From NCBI GenBank assembly GCA_029253325.1, contig JAQWZS010000020.1, positions 1-15,588 of the forward strand: a DNA stretch of 15,588 bases, in the 5' to 3' direction. This document shows positions 8,214-15,522 of this stretch, one piece after another. Numbering within the stretch: the first letter of the stretch is position 1; the number at the start of each line of letters is the position of its first letter. The position numbers and the translations under genes were made by a program. This stretch comes from Bacteroidia bacterium (lineage in GTDB: Bacteria > Bacteroidota > Bacteroidia > NS11-12g > UBA9320). The notes below the pieces were generated by a model, which did not search any database, was not told the origin of the DNA, and saw only the letters and a list, made by a program, of their open reading frames with translations.

Positions 8214-8479
8214 TAGAATTGCCAGATTTGGAATCTGAGCTACTTCGAGCTTGCTTGTTTATAGAATCATTTGAAACATTAGTTGAAGAATGCAAATTAG
8301 AATCGAAGCAAAGTGTTATTGCAGATGCCATAAAAAACCTAATTCACTTCAAGCTACTTATTGCGACTAATATAGATGTGAGTTTATCATGGGTTTATGA
8401 TAGCGACAAAATGATGGATAGCTCATTTAAAGCCACCGCTATGGGTGTGGAATGGATGGAATTAAATCCGCCAGATTAG
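8210..8479 (+). CDS. Small uncharacterised protein coupled to the glycosyltransferase
   Basis: I do not recognise this 89-residue protein. The ATG at 8210 forms an ATGA overlap with the glycosyltransferase stop, the same arrangement as at the previous junction. The frame stays open upstream to a TTG at 8108 inside the glycosyltransferase gene, but the overlap makes 8210 the better start. The protein is soluble and acidic at its N-terminus. It has two likely helices (about residues 5-27 and 31-50), and the end runs SFKATAMGVEWMEL, resembling the wing and final helix of small winged-helix domains (an L/A-T-x-x-G-x-x-x-L pattern). A winged-helix fold is therefore possible but unproven. It stops one base before the convergent 8481 gene. 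The regular coupling argues that it is a real gene made in step with its neighbours. Confidence 0.7.
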   Translation: MIELPDLESELLRACLFIESFETLVEECKLESKQSVIADAIKNLIHFKLLIATNIDVSLSWVYDSDKMMDSSFKATAMGVEWMELNPPD

Positions 8480-8480
8480 C

Positions 8481-9146
8481 CTAATTTTTTTTAAATCCTA
8501 AACGTTTACCCGTAGCAAATCCTCTTGGATTATTGAAATAGTCTTTCTCTTGAACGGTTATTTCTTTCATGCTATCAATGGGAGGGATGTAAAGATCAAA
8601 ATCAAGAGCATAAAGCATGGTTTGTTCAATTACCTTAATAATAGACTCACTATCAATTTTTTGTTTGTTAAAGTCTTTAAAGAGAAAGTTTAACTGACGT
8701 TGACCATCTACATAAAAATTGCCCTCACAATTGATAAATATTCGAGCAAGCAAGTATCCAATGTCTCCTAGACGTTGATATTTCAATGAATCCGATAAAA
8801 AATTATAAGCCTGAATCATCCCGCAATAGCTACGATCTGAAGCCTCACTAACATAGGCTGTTTTGCTGATTTCATGCTCAGGAGGAAAGTTAAATATATT
8901 GGTGTGCATGATGAATGCAATGGTATCTCCACTAAACTTTAAGTGAAACTCAAATTTCCCTATTTCTTTAAGTTCTACCTCTAAGCTTTTATCTTTTGAT
9001 ACAACTTCGGGGGTTAGCTTGTCTGAAATCTCTGTTGCACATTTCTTAAATTGTTCAAAAACAGCAAGGGTATTTCTGTATATATGCTGCTTTAGAGCAG
9101 CTTTATTGTTGAGTCCATCAATGATTTCAACTAGCTTTTCAGACAT
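8481..9146 (-). CDS. Uncharacterised conserved-looking cytoplasmic protein
   Basis: The 221-residue product has no signal peptide, no membrane segment and no motif I recognise. It begins with a helical region (MSEKLVEIIDGLNNKAALKQ), followed by alternating charged strands (VELKEIGKFEFHLKFSGDTI) and an aromatic-rich middle containing DRSYCGMIQAYNFLSDSLKY. The C-terminal half (YLLARIFINCEGNFYVDGQR) reads like a folded alpha/beta domain, and the tail (NNPRGFATGKRLGFKK) is basic. The upstream start at 9170 is a TTG that falls inside a predicted -7 promoter element, so ATG 9146 is chosen. It is divergent from citrate synthase and convergent with the small cassette gene. Codon use matches its neighbours, with no sign of transfer. 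I think it is a Bacteroidota-wide protein of unknown function, from general familiarity only. Confidence 0.75.
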   Translation of the reverse strand: MSEKLVEIIDGLNNKAALKQHIYRNTLAVFEQFKKCATEISDKLTPEVVSKDKSLEVELKEIGKFEFHLKFSGDTIAFIMHTNIFNFPPEHEISKTAYVSEASDRSYCGMIQAYNFLSDSLKYQRLGDIGYLLARIFINCEGNFYVDGQRQLNFLFKDFNKQKIDSESIIKVIEQTMLYALDFDLYIPPIDSMKEITVQEKDYFNNPRGFATGKRLGFKKN

Positions 9147-9167
9147 AATTATAGTTATATTAAAAGG

Positions 9168-9175
9168 CAAAACTA
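9168..9175 (-). promoter_or_regulatory. Candidate -7 element for the 8481-9146 gene
   Basis: On the minus strand the bases are TAGTTTTG, an exact TAnnTTTG match 21 bases upstream of ATG 9146. The -33 region is AT-rich but lacks TTG at the expected distance. The site covers the alternative TTG start at 9170 and so argues against it. Confidence 0.45.
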
Positions 9176-9232
9176 ATCTATTAATAACGGAAATAATTAA
9201 CCTTAGGGCTTTTAAAATAGGGGTTAAAATTG

Positions 9233-9240
9233 TAAATTTG
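9233..9240 (+). promoter_or_regulatory. Candidate -7 element for citrate synthase
   Basis: The bases TAAATTTG match TAnnTTTG exactly. TTT, two of three bases of the TTG -33 core, sits 19 bases upstream at 9211-9213. Transcription would start near 9246, leaving a leader of about 30 bases before ATG 9275. Confidence 0.5.
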
Positions 9241-9274
9241 CACCATCGTTAATTGAAAATAACTCACTTTACAT

Positions 9275-10561
9275 ATGTCTGAAACAGCAAAAATAAATAT
9301 ACAAGGGAAAGAAACAGAGCTACCTCTAATTGTTGGATCAGAACATGAAGTGGGTATTGACATTAGTAAACTAAGAGCTGAAACAGGTGCTGTTACCTTA
9401 GATTTTGGCTATAAAAATACAGGGAGTACCTCTAGTAATATTACCTATCTAGATGGAGAGGCGGGGATTTTGAGACACCGTGGTTATTCGATTGAAGAGC
9501 TAGCTGAAAAAGCGGACTTTTTGGAGGTTGCTTATTTACTAATAAATGGTGAACTCCCGAATGAAGAAGAATACCAGAAGTGGGATACTGAAATAAGAAG
9601 ACATACGCTTGTCAACGGTGATATTCAAAATATTTTTGATGCATGGCCTACGGGTTCTCACCCAATGGGACAATTGATTGCGATGATATCTTCTTTATCT
9701 TCCTTTTATCCAGAGAGTTTGGATCCAAATTCAGGAGATGAGGCAAGAATGCGAACGATTACTCGCCTGCTTGCGAAAATGCCAACAATTTGTGCTATGA
9801 TTTCTAAAAATAGAATTGGGCATCCTTTGGTGTATCCTCAAAATAGCTTAAACTATGTCGAGAATTACTTGAACATGACGTTCAAGCATGTGACAGAAGA
9901 TTATCACATTGACCCAGTATTAGTTAATGCGATGAATAAGCTGATGATATTACATGCAGACCACGAACAAAATTGTTCAGCATCTACCGTAAGATTAGTT
10001 GGATCTTCTCATGCAAATTTATATGCATCTATCAGTGCTGGTATTGCTGCTTTATGGGGACCACTTCATGGTGGAGCTAACCAAAAAGTAATCGAAATGC
10101 TTGAGGCAATCCATGCAGATGGTGGAGATGCTCAGAAATATATTGATAAAGCAAAAGATAAAAGTGATCCATTTAGATTGATGGGATTTGGTCATCGCGT
10201 TTATAAAAACTTTGACCCAAGAGCTAAAATTATTAAGAAGTCAGCAGACGAGGTTCTTGCTAAACTTGGGGTTAATGATCCTACGTTAGAAATTGCTAAA
10301 AAATTAGAAGAGGCGGTATTATCTGATCCATATTTTATTGAAAGAAAATTATTTCCAAACGTAGATTTTTACTCTGGAATTATATACCGAGCTATGGGAT
10401 TCCCAGTAGAAATGTTTACAGTTTTGTTCGCTTTGGGAAGACTACCAGGATGGATAGCACAATGGAAAGAAATGATGGAAGACAAACAACCTATCGGTCG
10501 TCCTCGTCAAATATATACAGGACCGGTTACCCGCAGCTTTGTTCCTCGTAGTGCAAGATAA
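9275..10561 (+). CDS. gltA: Citrate synthase (type II)
   Basis: This enzyme condenses acetyl-CoA and oxaloacetate to citrate at the entry of the TCA cycle in the cytoplasm. The product is 428 residues, the size of the hexameric type II enzymes of Gram-negative bacteria, with the small N-terminal beta domain (roughly the first 50 residues). The catalytic triad is present: His265 in LHGGAN, His307 in GFGHRVYK and Asp364 in VDFYSG, one or two positions from E. coli His264, His305 and Asp362. HADHEQNCSAS and the C-terminal RPRQIYTG are also standard. It stands alone on the plus strand with its own candidate promoter, divergent from the 8481-9146 gene. It ends 5 bases from the convergent amidohydrolase gene, with no room for a dedicated terminator between them. 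Confidence 0.97.
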   Translation: MSETAKINIQGKETELPLIVGSEHEVGIDISKLRAETGAVTLDFGYKNTGSTSSNITYLDGEAGILRHRGYSIEELAEKADFLEVAYLLINGELPNEEEYQKWDTEIRRHTLVNGDIQNIFDAWPTGSHPMGQLIAMISSLSSFYPESLDPNSGDEARMRTITRLLAKMPTICAMISKNRIGHPLVYPQNSLNYVENYLNMTFKHVTEDYHIDPVLVNAMNKLMILHADHEQNCSASTVRLVGSSHANLYASISAGIAALWGPLHGGANQKVIEMLEAIHADGGDAQKYIDKAKDKSDPFRLMGFGHRVYKNFDPRAKIIKKSADEVLAKLGVNDPTLEIAKKLEEAVLSDPYFIERKLFPNVDFYSGIIYRAMGFPVEMFTVLFALGRLPGWIAQWKEMMEDKQPIGRPRQIYTGPVTRSFVPRSAR

Positions 10562-10566
10562 TTAAC

Positions 10567-12171
10567 TTAATTAGCTAATACCGTTTTTAAAATCTTCGTG
10601 TCCAACATGTATCGGTCGGTAATAATATCTTGATCGAGTAATACGTAATCGGCCAGTTTCCCTTTTTCTAGAGAACCTATGTGTTGTTCCATTCGATTGC
10701 TTTTAGCAGCCCATCGAGTCATCCCTAGCAATGCCTCTTTTGGAGACAGTGATTCATTAATCATAAATCCTCCAATAGGTTTATTTTTTTCATTTTGGCG
10801 ATAGACTGCTGCATAAAATGTTTTTAAAGGCGAGATATCTTCAACAGGAAAGTCTGTTCCTAATGGCAAATAATGGTTTAGTCTCAAAAGACTACGATAA
10901 GCATATGCCCCTTGCATGCGATAAGAGCAGAGTCGGTCAGAAGCCCAATTCATATCACTTGTAGCATGGGTGGGCTGAACACTTGGGATAATGGAATAGC
11001 TTGTAAATAAACTTCGATCTCCCGGAGAAACTACTTGTGCATGCTCAATTCTCCAACGTAAATCATTTTTTCCCTTTAAGTGCTTGCTATATATTTCTAG
11101 CATTTTTTTGTTGGCACTATCCCCAATACAATGGGTGTTTGCTTGAAAATTTATAGCCAGAATTTGCTCACATAAGGAGTCAATGGTTTTGGGATTAGTA
11201 ACCCATACCCCAGTGAAATTTTCTTTATCACAATATGGAGTTTTTAATTTTGCTCCTCTTGACCCTAATGCACCATCTGCATAAATCTTAAATGAAGATA
11301 TCTGAAGCCTTGGTCGTGAGATTGCTCCATTTTTTTTGAAATAATCAAAATTTTCTATACTGGGGTTAGCCATGATATACAAACCGATTTTTAAATCACC
11401 AGTCTGTTGAAGGCTATCAATTAGTTGGATGGTGTTTAAGTCAAGTCCTGCATCAGTAACTGTAGTAAGTCCGGCTTTAATGCAATTTTCTTGAGCCTTG
11501 AGAAGGGCAGAAATTTGGCTTGATCGATTTGGTTTAGAAATTACACCGTCAACTAATTCCATTGCATTATCGGTTAGCAGCCCAGTGAGTCTGCCATTTT
11601 TTTGTTCGATAGTACCCCCGTTAATTTTAGTTGTAATAGTTATTCCAGCGAGTTCAAGTGCTTTATTGTTGGCAATGGCTGCATGTCCGTCTACACGTTT
11701 TATAAATACAGGTTTATTGGGTAAATAAATATTTAATAGGTTGTTTGATATGCTTCCTTTTTGGGTCCAATCTGTTTGATCCCAGCCTCTGCCAGTAATC
11801 CAATACTCACCATTCGATTTTGCAAATTCAACAGTTTTATTGATCACATCCTCCAGACTAAATGTATTTCTTAAGTCTACTTTGTTAAGTGTGATTCCGT
11901 ATCCGTAGAAATGGGAGTGAGCATCGATGAAACCTGGATAAATATATCCTTCATGTACCGATATTTTTTCTGTACCATACTGTTTAAAAATGTCATCTTT
12001 ACTACCCCACGCCACTATTTTAGAGTTAGATAAAGCCATTGCTTCGGCAATAGAAAATAGACTATCACATATGTAGATTTTATTTGCAACAACGATCTCA
12101 TCGACAGGTGTTTTTGGGGTACCACAAGATATTAGAGCAATGGATAGAAAAAATAGAATTGTTTTTTGCAT
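10567..12171 (-). CDS. Lipoprotein amidohydrolase, YtcJ-like (amidohydrolase family 3)
   Basis: This is a metal-dependent hydrolase of the amidohydrolase superfamily that probably cleaves an amide or N-acyl bond. From ATG 12171 it has 534 residues. The N-terminus is a lipoprotein signal peptide with lipobox LISC and Cys16, so the protein is likely lipid-anchored in the periplasm or outer membrane. The TIM-barrel motifs appear in order: DAHSH (metal histidines 85 and 87), GRGWDQTDW, the family hallmark DGALGSRGAKL, NTHCIGD, WRIEHAQ and GTDFPVED with the late catalytic Asp. This order is characteristic of YtcJ-type proteins. A TTG at 12174 directly before the ATG would add one residue and is not preferred. 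The start lies 7 bases behind the peptidase stop, so it is probably last in an operon with the peptidase and carboxylase genes. The substrate is unknown. Confidence 0.88.
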   Translation of the reverse strand: MQKTILFFLSIALISCGTPKTPVDEIVVANKIYICDSLFSIAEAMALSNSKIVAWGSKDDIFKQYGTEKISVHEGYIYPGFIDAHSHFYGYGITLNKVDLRNTFSLEDVINKTVEFAKSNGEYWITGRGWDQTDWTQKGSISNNLLNIYLPNKPVFIKRVDGHAAIANNKALELAGITITTKINGGTIEQKNGRLTGLLTDNAMELVDGVISKPNRSSQISALLKAQENCIKAGLTTVTDAGLDLNTIQLIDSLQQTGDLKIGLYIMANPSIENFDYFKKNGAISRPRLQISSFKIYADGALGSRGAKLKTPYCDKENFTGVWVTNPKTIDSLCEQILAINFQANTHCIGDSANKKMLEIYSKHLKGKNDLRWRIEHAQVVSPGDRSLFTSYSIIPSVQPTHATSDMNWASDRLCSYRMQGAYAYRSLLRLNHYLPLGTDFPVEDISPLKTFYAAVYRQNEKNKPIGGFMINESLSPKEALLGMTRWAAKSNRMEQHIGSLEKGKLADYVLLDQDIITDRYMLDTKILKTVLAN

Positions 12172-12178
12172 CAAATTA

Positions 12179-13735
12179 TTATTTAGAGAGGGTCTCTTCA
12201 GCTAAATGCAAAGCATTGGGTAGATTTACTAAACCACCAGTTTTTGATATTTTATGTGCTCTTGTTTTTCTTTTACTTCCAGGTATTCGAACTCTACCTT
12301 TGATAGGTACAGTACTTTTTAGAATGATTTCTTTCAGTTGGGCAGCCGAAAGGTCAGGATAATAGCTCCATACAAAAGCGGCTACACCAGATACTACAGG
12401 GCTTGCCATACTCGTTCCATCATATGCTTCATAATGATTTTCGGGTGTCGTGCTATAAATATCAACGCCAGGAGAAAATAAATCTACTTCAGTTTTTCCG
12501 TAGTTTGAAAACGTAGCCAAGGCCTTAGACCCCGACCTCCAACTACTTGCTCCAACCTCAATCCAATTGGGGTATGCATCCTGAAAATCGTAGGGGAAAT
12601 TATCTGATTTATCATTATTCTTTCCGTCGTTACCTGCGGCATGAACCAGTAATACATCTTTGCTTGCAGCATATCCTATTGCTTCTTTAACTGCTAAAGA
12701 AAAGTCACTATACCCTTTGCCAAAACTCATATTGACAATTTTAGCACCATTGTTAACAGCATACCGAATGCCATTGGCAACGTCTTTATCTCTCTCGTCT
12801 CCATTAGGCACATTGCGAATACTCATAATCTTGCAGCTTGAGCAAATTCCTTTAGCTCCAAAATTATTGGTGCCATCAGCAGCTACTATACCAGCTACAT
12901 GTGTTCCATGTGAGGAAAAATCTTTACCATAATAAACTTGGTTATTTCCGTATACTCGCTCTGTCAGGTTATAATATTCATCATCCACATGCTCTGTTCT
13001 TGGATCAAAATTTGTGTTGTAGGCATAGTTATGCATATAGTCGTACTGTTTGAAACCTTCATCTAAATCTTTTTTCATTGTTGTCAAATCAAAAGACTTA
13101 GTCATTTTACTATATCTAATAATCATTCTTTTAGCCATTTCTTCAGATTTGCCTTTGCTTTTGTGATTTTCGATGGTGGTTTTATCAATATTCCCACCAT
13201 ATTTTTTTTCAATAGATTCAACTCCCTCATTAATAATTTGAAAGAATTCAAAATAGAGTTTAGCCTCTCTTTTTTGCTTTAAGAATTTATCTTTCATCTT
13301 CAAATAGGTAGTGTACTCCTTGGGATTACTTGCTTGGGCTTCGGGTTTAAGTTCGTATATTTTATTTAGTCTAGCATATTGACGTGTCAATTCCATATTG
13401 TCATAGGTTGTTTCGCCAATAAAATTCCAACCATAGATATCATCAATGTAGCCGTTTTGATCGTCGTCAATACCATTGCCCTCAATTTCAAGGGGATTTT
13501 TCCAAAGGTTGCTTTTCAAATCTGGATGATGAATATCCATGCCATCATCAGCTATAGCTACAATAATGGGTTGGGGTTTTTTCCCTTTCATCATTTCTAC
13601 CGCTTCTTGATAGCCTATTCCCGCATTTCCCTTTTTTGAATAGGGTAGAAGATGCCACAAGGTGTCATTAGGGTTTTGAGCAGTTGCCCCCAATGCTATA
13701 CATAGGGTAATGATATATATATTGATTCGTTTCAT
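12179..13735 (-). CDS. Secreted S8-family (subtilisin-like) serine peptidase with long insertion
   Basis: The 518-residue product begins with a Sec signal peptide (MKRINIYIITLCIALGATAQ). The catalytic triad is Asp63 (IADDGMDIHHPDL), His276 (SSHGTHVAG) and Ser442 (DGTSMASP), with Asn369 (AAGND) as the oxyanion residue. Asp and His are separated by 213 residues, against 32 in subtilisin. The extra part starts with an Asp-rich GNGIDDDQNGYIDD loop, likely calcium-binding, and continues as a long Lys/Glu-rich, probably helical stretch (about 110-245). A CSSC pair (Cys298, Cys301) follows the histidine motif. I see no T9SS sorting domain at the C-terminus, so it is probably periplasmic. The start is one base past the carboxylase stop and the amidohydrolase follows after 7 bases, which points to one transcript. 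Peptidase activity is very likely; its target is unknown. Confidence 0.92.
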   Translation of the reverse strand: MKRINIYIITLCIALGATAQNPNDTLWHLLPYSKKGNAGIGYQEAVEMMKGKKPQPIIVAIADDGMDIHHPDLKSNLWKNPLEIEGNGIDDDQNGYIDDIYGWNFIGETTYDNMELTRQYARLNKIYELKPEAQASNPKEYTTYLKMKDKFLKQKREAKLYFEFFQIINEGVESIEKKYGGNIDKTTIENHKSKGKSEEMAKRMIIRYSKMTKSFDLTTMKKDLDEGFKQYDYMHNYAYNTNFDPRTEHVDDEYYNLTERVYGNNQVYYGKDFSSHGTHVAGIVAADGTNNFGAKGICSSCKIMSIRNVPNGDERDKDVANGIRYAVNNGAKIVNMSFGKGYSDFSLAVKEAIGYAASKDVLLVHAAGNDGKNNDKSDNFPYDFQDAYPNWIEVGASSWRSGSKALATFSNYGKTEVDLFSPGVDIYSTTPENHYEAYDGTSMASPVVSGVAAFVWSYYPDLSAAQLKEIILKSTVPIKGRVRIPGSKRKTRAHKISKTGGLVNLPNALHLAEETLSK

Positions 13736-13736
13736 A

Positions 13737-15371
13737 TTATGTTTGAATTACACCTACATTGTATTTTTCAATGGGTGCATGGTTTGCCATTTCTATTCCT
13801 GTGCTTATCCATTTTCTAGTGTCCAACGGATTGATGATTTCATCTACCCAAAGACGAGATGCTGCATACTCAGGTGTGGTTTGTGTATTGTATCTATCGA
13901 TGATGTTTTGGAGTAGCTCATTCTCTTTTTTAGAGCTGATTTCTTCTCCTTGCTTAGAAAGTGAAGCTTTTTCTATCTGCAATAGTACCTTAGCTGCTTG
14001 TTCTCCACCCATAACGGCAATTTTTGCAGAAGGCCAGCCAACAATAAGACGCGGATCATAGGCTTTGCCACACATAGCATAGTTGCCAGCACCATAACTG
14101 TTTCCCATCACAATGGTAAATTTAGGGACGGTACTATTGCTCATGGCATTCACCATTTTGGCACCATCTTTAATGATGCCTCCATGTTCACTTCTACTGC
14201 CTACCATAAAACCAGTGACATCTTGTAGGAAAACTAAAGGAATCTTTTTTTGGTTGCAATTCATTATGAATCGGGCCGCTTTATCTGCACTATCTGAGTA
14301 GATGACTCCGCCAAATTGCATTTCTCCTTTTTTATTTTTGATAATCTCGCGATTGTTGGCCACAATACCCACAGCCCAGCCGTCAATTCTGGCGTATCCA
14401 CAGAGAATGGTTTTACCATAAGTGGCTTTGTATTGTTCGAACTCTGAATTATCTACCAAACGTTTGATTAAATCAATACTTTTATATGGTTTAGACCGTT
14501 CGCTGGGTAAAATTCCAAAAATATCAGTGGATTTATGTTTTGGAAGCACAGGTTCTTTTCGATTGAATCCCGCCTTGTTCTGGTTTCCTATCTTGTCTAC
14601 TAAAAATCGAATACGATCCAAACACGATTGATCGTCGGGGAAGCGATCGTCAATAACTCCAGATAAATCCGTCTGAGATACTGATCCTCCTAATGTTTCA
14701 TTATCTATGGTTTCGCCAATGGCAGCTTTTACTAAATAGCTACCGGCTAAAAATATACTCCCTGTCTTGTCTACGATTAAGGCCTCATCGCTCATGATGG
14801 GTAGATAGGCTCCACCAGCGACACAACTTCCCATAACTGCAGCAATTTGTGGTATGCCTTTGCTACTCAGAATGGCATTGTTCCTAAATATTCTTCCAAA
14901 ATGTTCTTTGTCTGGAAATATTTCGTCTTGGAGTGGAAGATATACTCCCGCACTATCTACTAGGTATATGATTGGAATATGATTTTCAAGAGCAATTTCT
15001 TGAAAACGTAAGTTCTTTTTGGCAGTAATAGGAAACCATGCTCCTGCTTTCACAGTGGCATCATTAGCTACAACCAAACATAGTCGTCCAGATACCCGAG
15101 TAATTCCTCCTACTACACCTCCTGCAGGACATCCTCCATGTTCAGCATACATTTCGTACCCAACAAAAGTGCCCATTTCCAAAAAGTCGGCATCATCATC
15201 TTTGAGGTACTCTATTCGCTCGCGAGCAAGGAGTTTACCCTTTTTATGTTGTTTTGCGGCAGATTTTACACCACCGCCTTGATGTATCTTTTTAGCCAGG
15301 TCTTGGTATGTTTTGAGAAGGAGTTTGTTCTCGTCTTGATATTTATTAAATGTCAAATCAGTCTTGCTCAT
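13737..15371 (-). CDS. Acyl-CoA carboxylase beta (carboxyltransferase) subunit, methylcrotonyl-CoA type
   Basis: This subunit transfers CO2 from carboxybiotin to an acyl-CoA. It has 544 residues from ATG 15371 and two crotonase-like carboxyltransferase halves. The N half carries KLLARERIEYL, GGCPAGGVVGGI, LVDSAGVYLP, FPDKEHFGRIF and MGSCVAGGAYLP. The C half carries GWAVGIVANN, FLQDVTGFMVG, GNSYGAGNYAMCG and WPSAKIAVMGGEQAA. The pattern, notably the PDKEHFGRIF segment, is closest to the methylcrotonyl-CoA carboxylase beta subunit of leucine breakdown; propionyl- or geranyl-CoA specificity is not excluded. The biotin-carrying alpha subunit is not in this window. An ATG at 15443 would add 24 residues (MNYKKWSTTN...), which are not family-like and lie upstream of a candidate promoter, so 15371 is preferred. 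The S8 peptidase gene begins one base after the stop. Confidence 0.93.
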   Translation of the reverse strand: MSKTDLTFNKYQDENKLLLKTYQDLAKKIHQGGGVKSAAKQHKKGKLLARERIEYLKDDDADFLEMGTFVGYEMYAEHGGCPAGGVVGGITRVSGRLCLVVANDATVKAGAWFPITAKKNLRFQEIALENHIPIIYLVDSAGVYLPLQDEIFPDKEHFGRIFRNNAILSSKGIPQIAAVMGSCVAGGAYLPIMSDEALIVDKTGSIFLAGSYLVKAAIGETIDNETLGGSVSQTDLSGVIDDRFPDDQSCLDRIRFLVDKIGNQNKAGFNRKEPVLPKHKSTDIFGILPSERSKPYKSIDLIKRLVDNSEFEQYKATYGKTILCGYARIDGWAVGIVANNREIIKNKKGEMQFGGVIYSDSADKAARFIMNCNQKKIPLVFLQDVTGFMVGSRSEHGGIIKDGAKMVNAMSNSTVPKFTIVMGNSYGAGNYAMCGKAYDPRLIVGWPSAKIAVMGGEQAAKVLLQIEKASLSKQGEEISSKKENELLQNIIDRYNTQTTPEYAASRLWVDEIINPLDTRKWISTGIEMANHAPIEKYNVGVIQT

Positions 15372-15383
15372 AATTCCTAGGCT

Positions 15384-15391
15384 CAAACGTA
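15384..15391 (-). promoter_or_regulatory. Candidate -7 element for the carboxylase operon
   Basis: The minus-strand bases TACGTTTG match TAnnTTTG. It sits 12 bases before ATG 15371, giving a very short leader, and has no clear TTG -33 partner. If real, it excludes the upstream ATG at 15443 and would drive the carboxylase, peptidase and amidohydrolase genes together. Confidence 0.4.
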
Positions 15392-15488
15392 CTAAAATTT
15401 GAGGGAAGTTCTTATTCGTTGTACTCCATTTTTTATAATTCATTACTCAACTAAGTTAGATTTACTTGGAATAAAATGAGCAAATTGA

Positions 15489-15518
15489 TTGCCTAGATGT
15501 TACGTCGGTGTATTTTTG
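15489..15518 (+). promoter_or_regulatory. Promoter of the SRP RNA gene (-33/-7, Bacteroidota type)
   Basis: A TTG (15489-15491) is followed after exactly 19 bases by TATTTTTG (15511-15518), which matches TAnnTTTG. This is the consensus layout for the Bacteroidota primary sigma factor and the best promoter in the window. Transcription should start 4-8 bases downstream, at about 15522-15526, right where the SRP RNA begins. Confidence 0.75.
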
Positions 15519-15522
15519 CACT

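Noticed and set aside
8475..8492. ATTAG-C-CTAAT followed by eight T as a terminator
   Set aside because: The loop would be a single base and the stem is AT-rich and very short, so a stable hairpin is unlikely. It mainly reflects the two facing stop codons.
9147..9170. TTG start for the 8481-9146 gene
   Set aside because: The codon lies within an exact -7 promoter match, and an ATG follows 24 bases later.
10570..10579. Perfect palindrome ATTAGCTAAT at the end of the amidohydrolase gene
   Set aside because: It is ten bases, AT-rich and inside coding sequence, so chance is the simplest explanation.
15372..15443. Longer carboxylase start at ATG 15443
   Set aside because: The added residues are not family-like, and a candidate promoter sits between the two ATGs.
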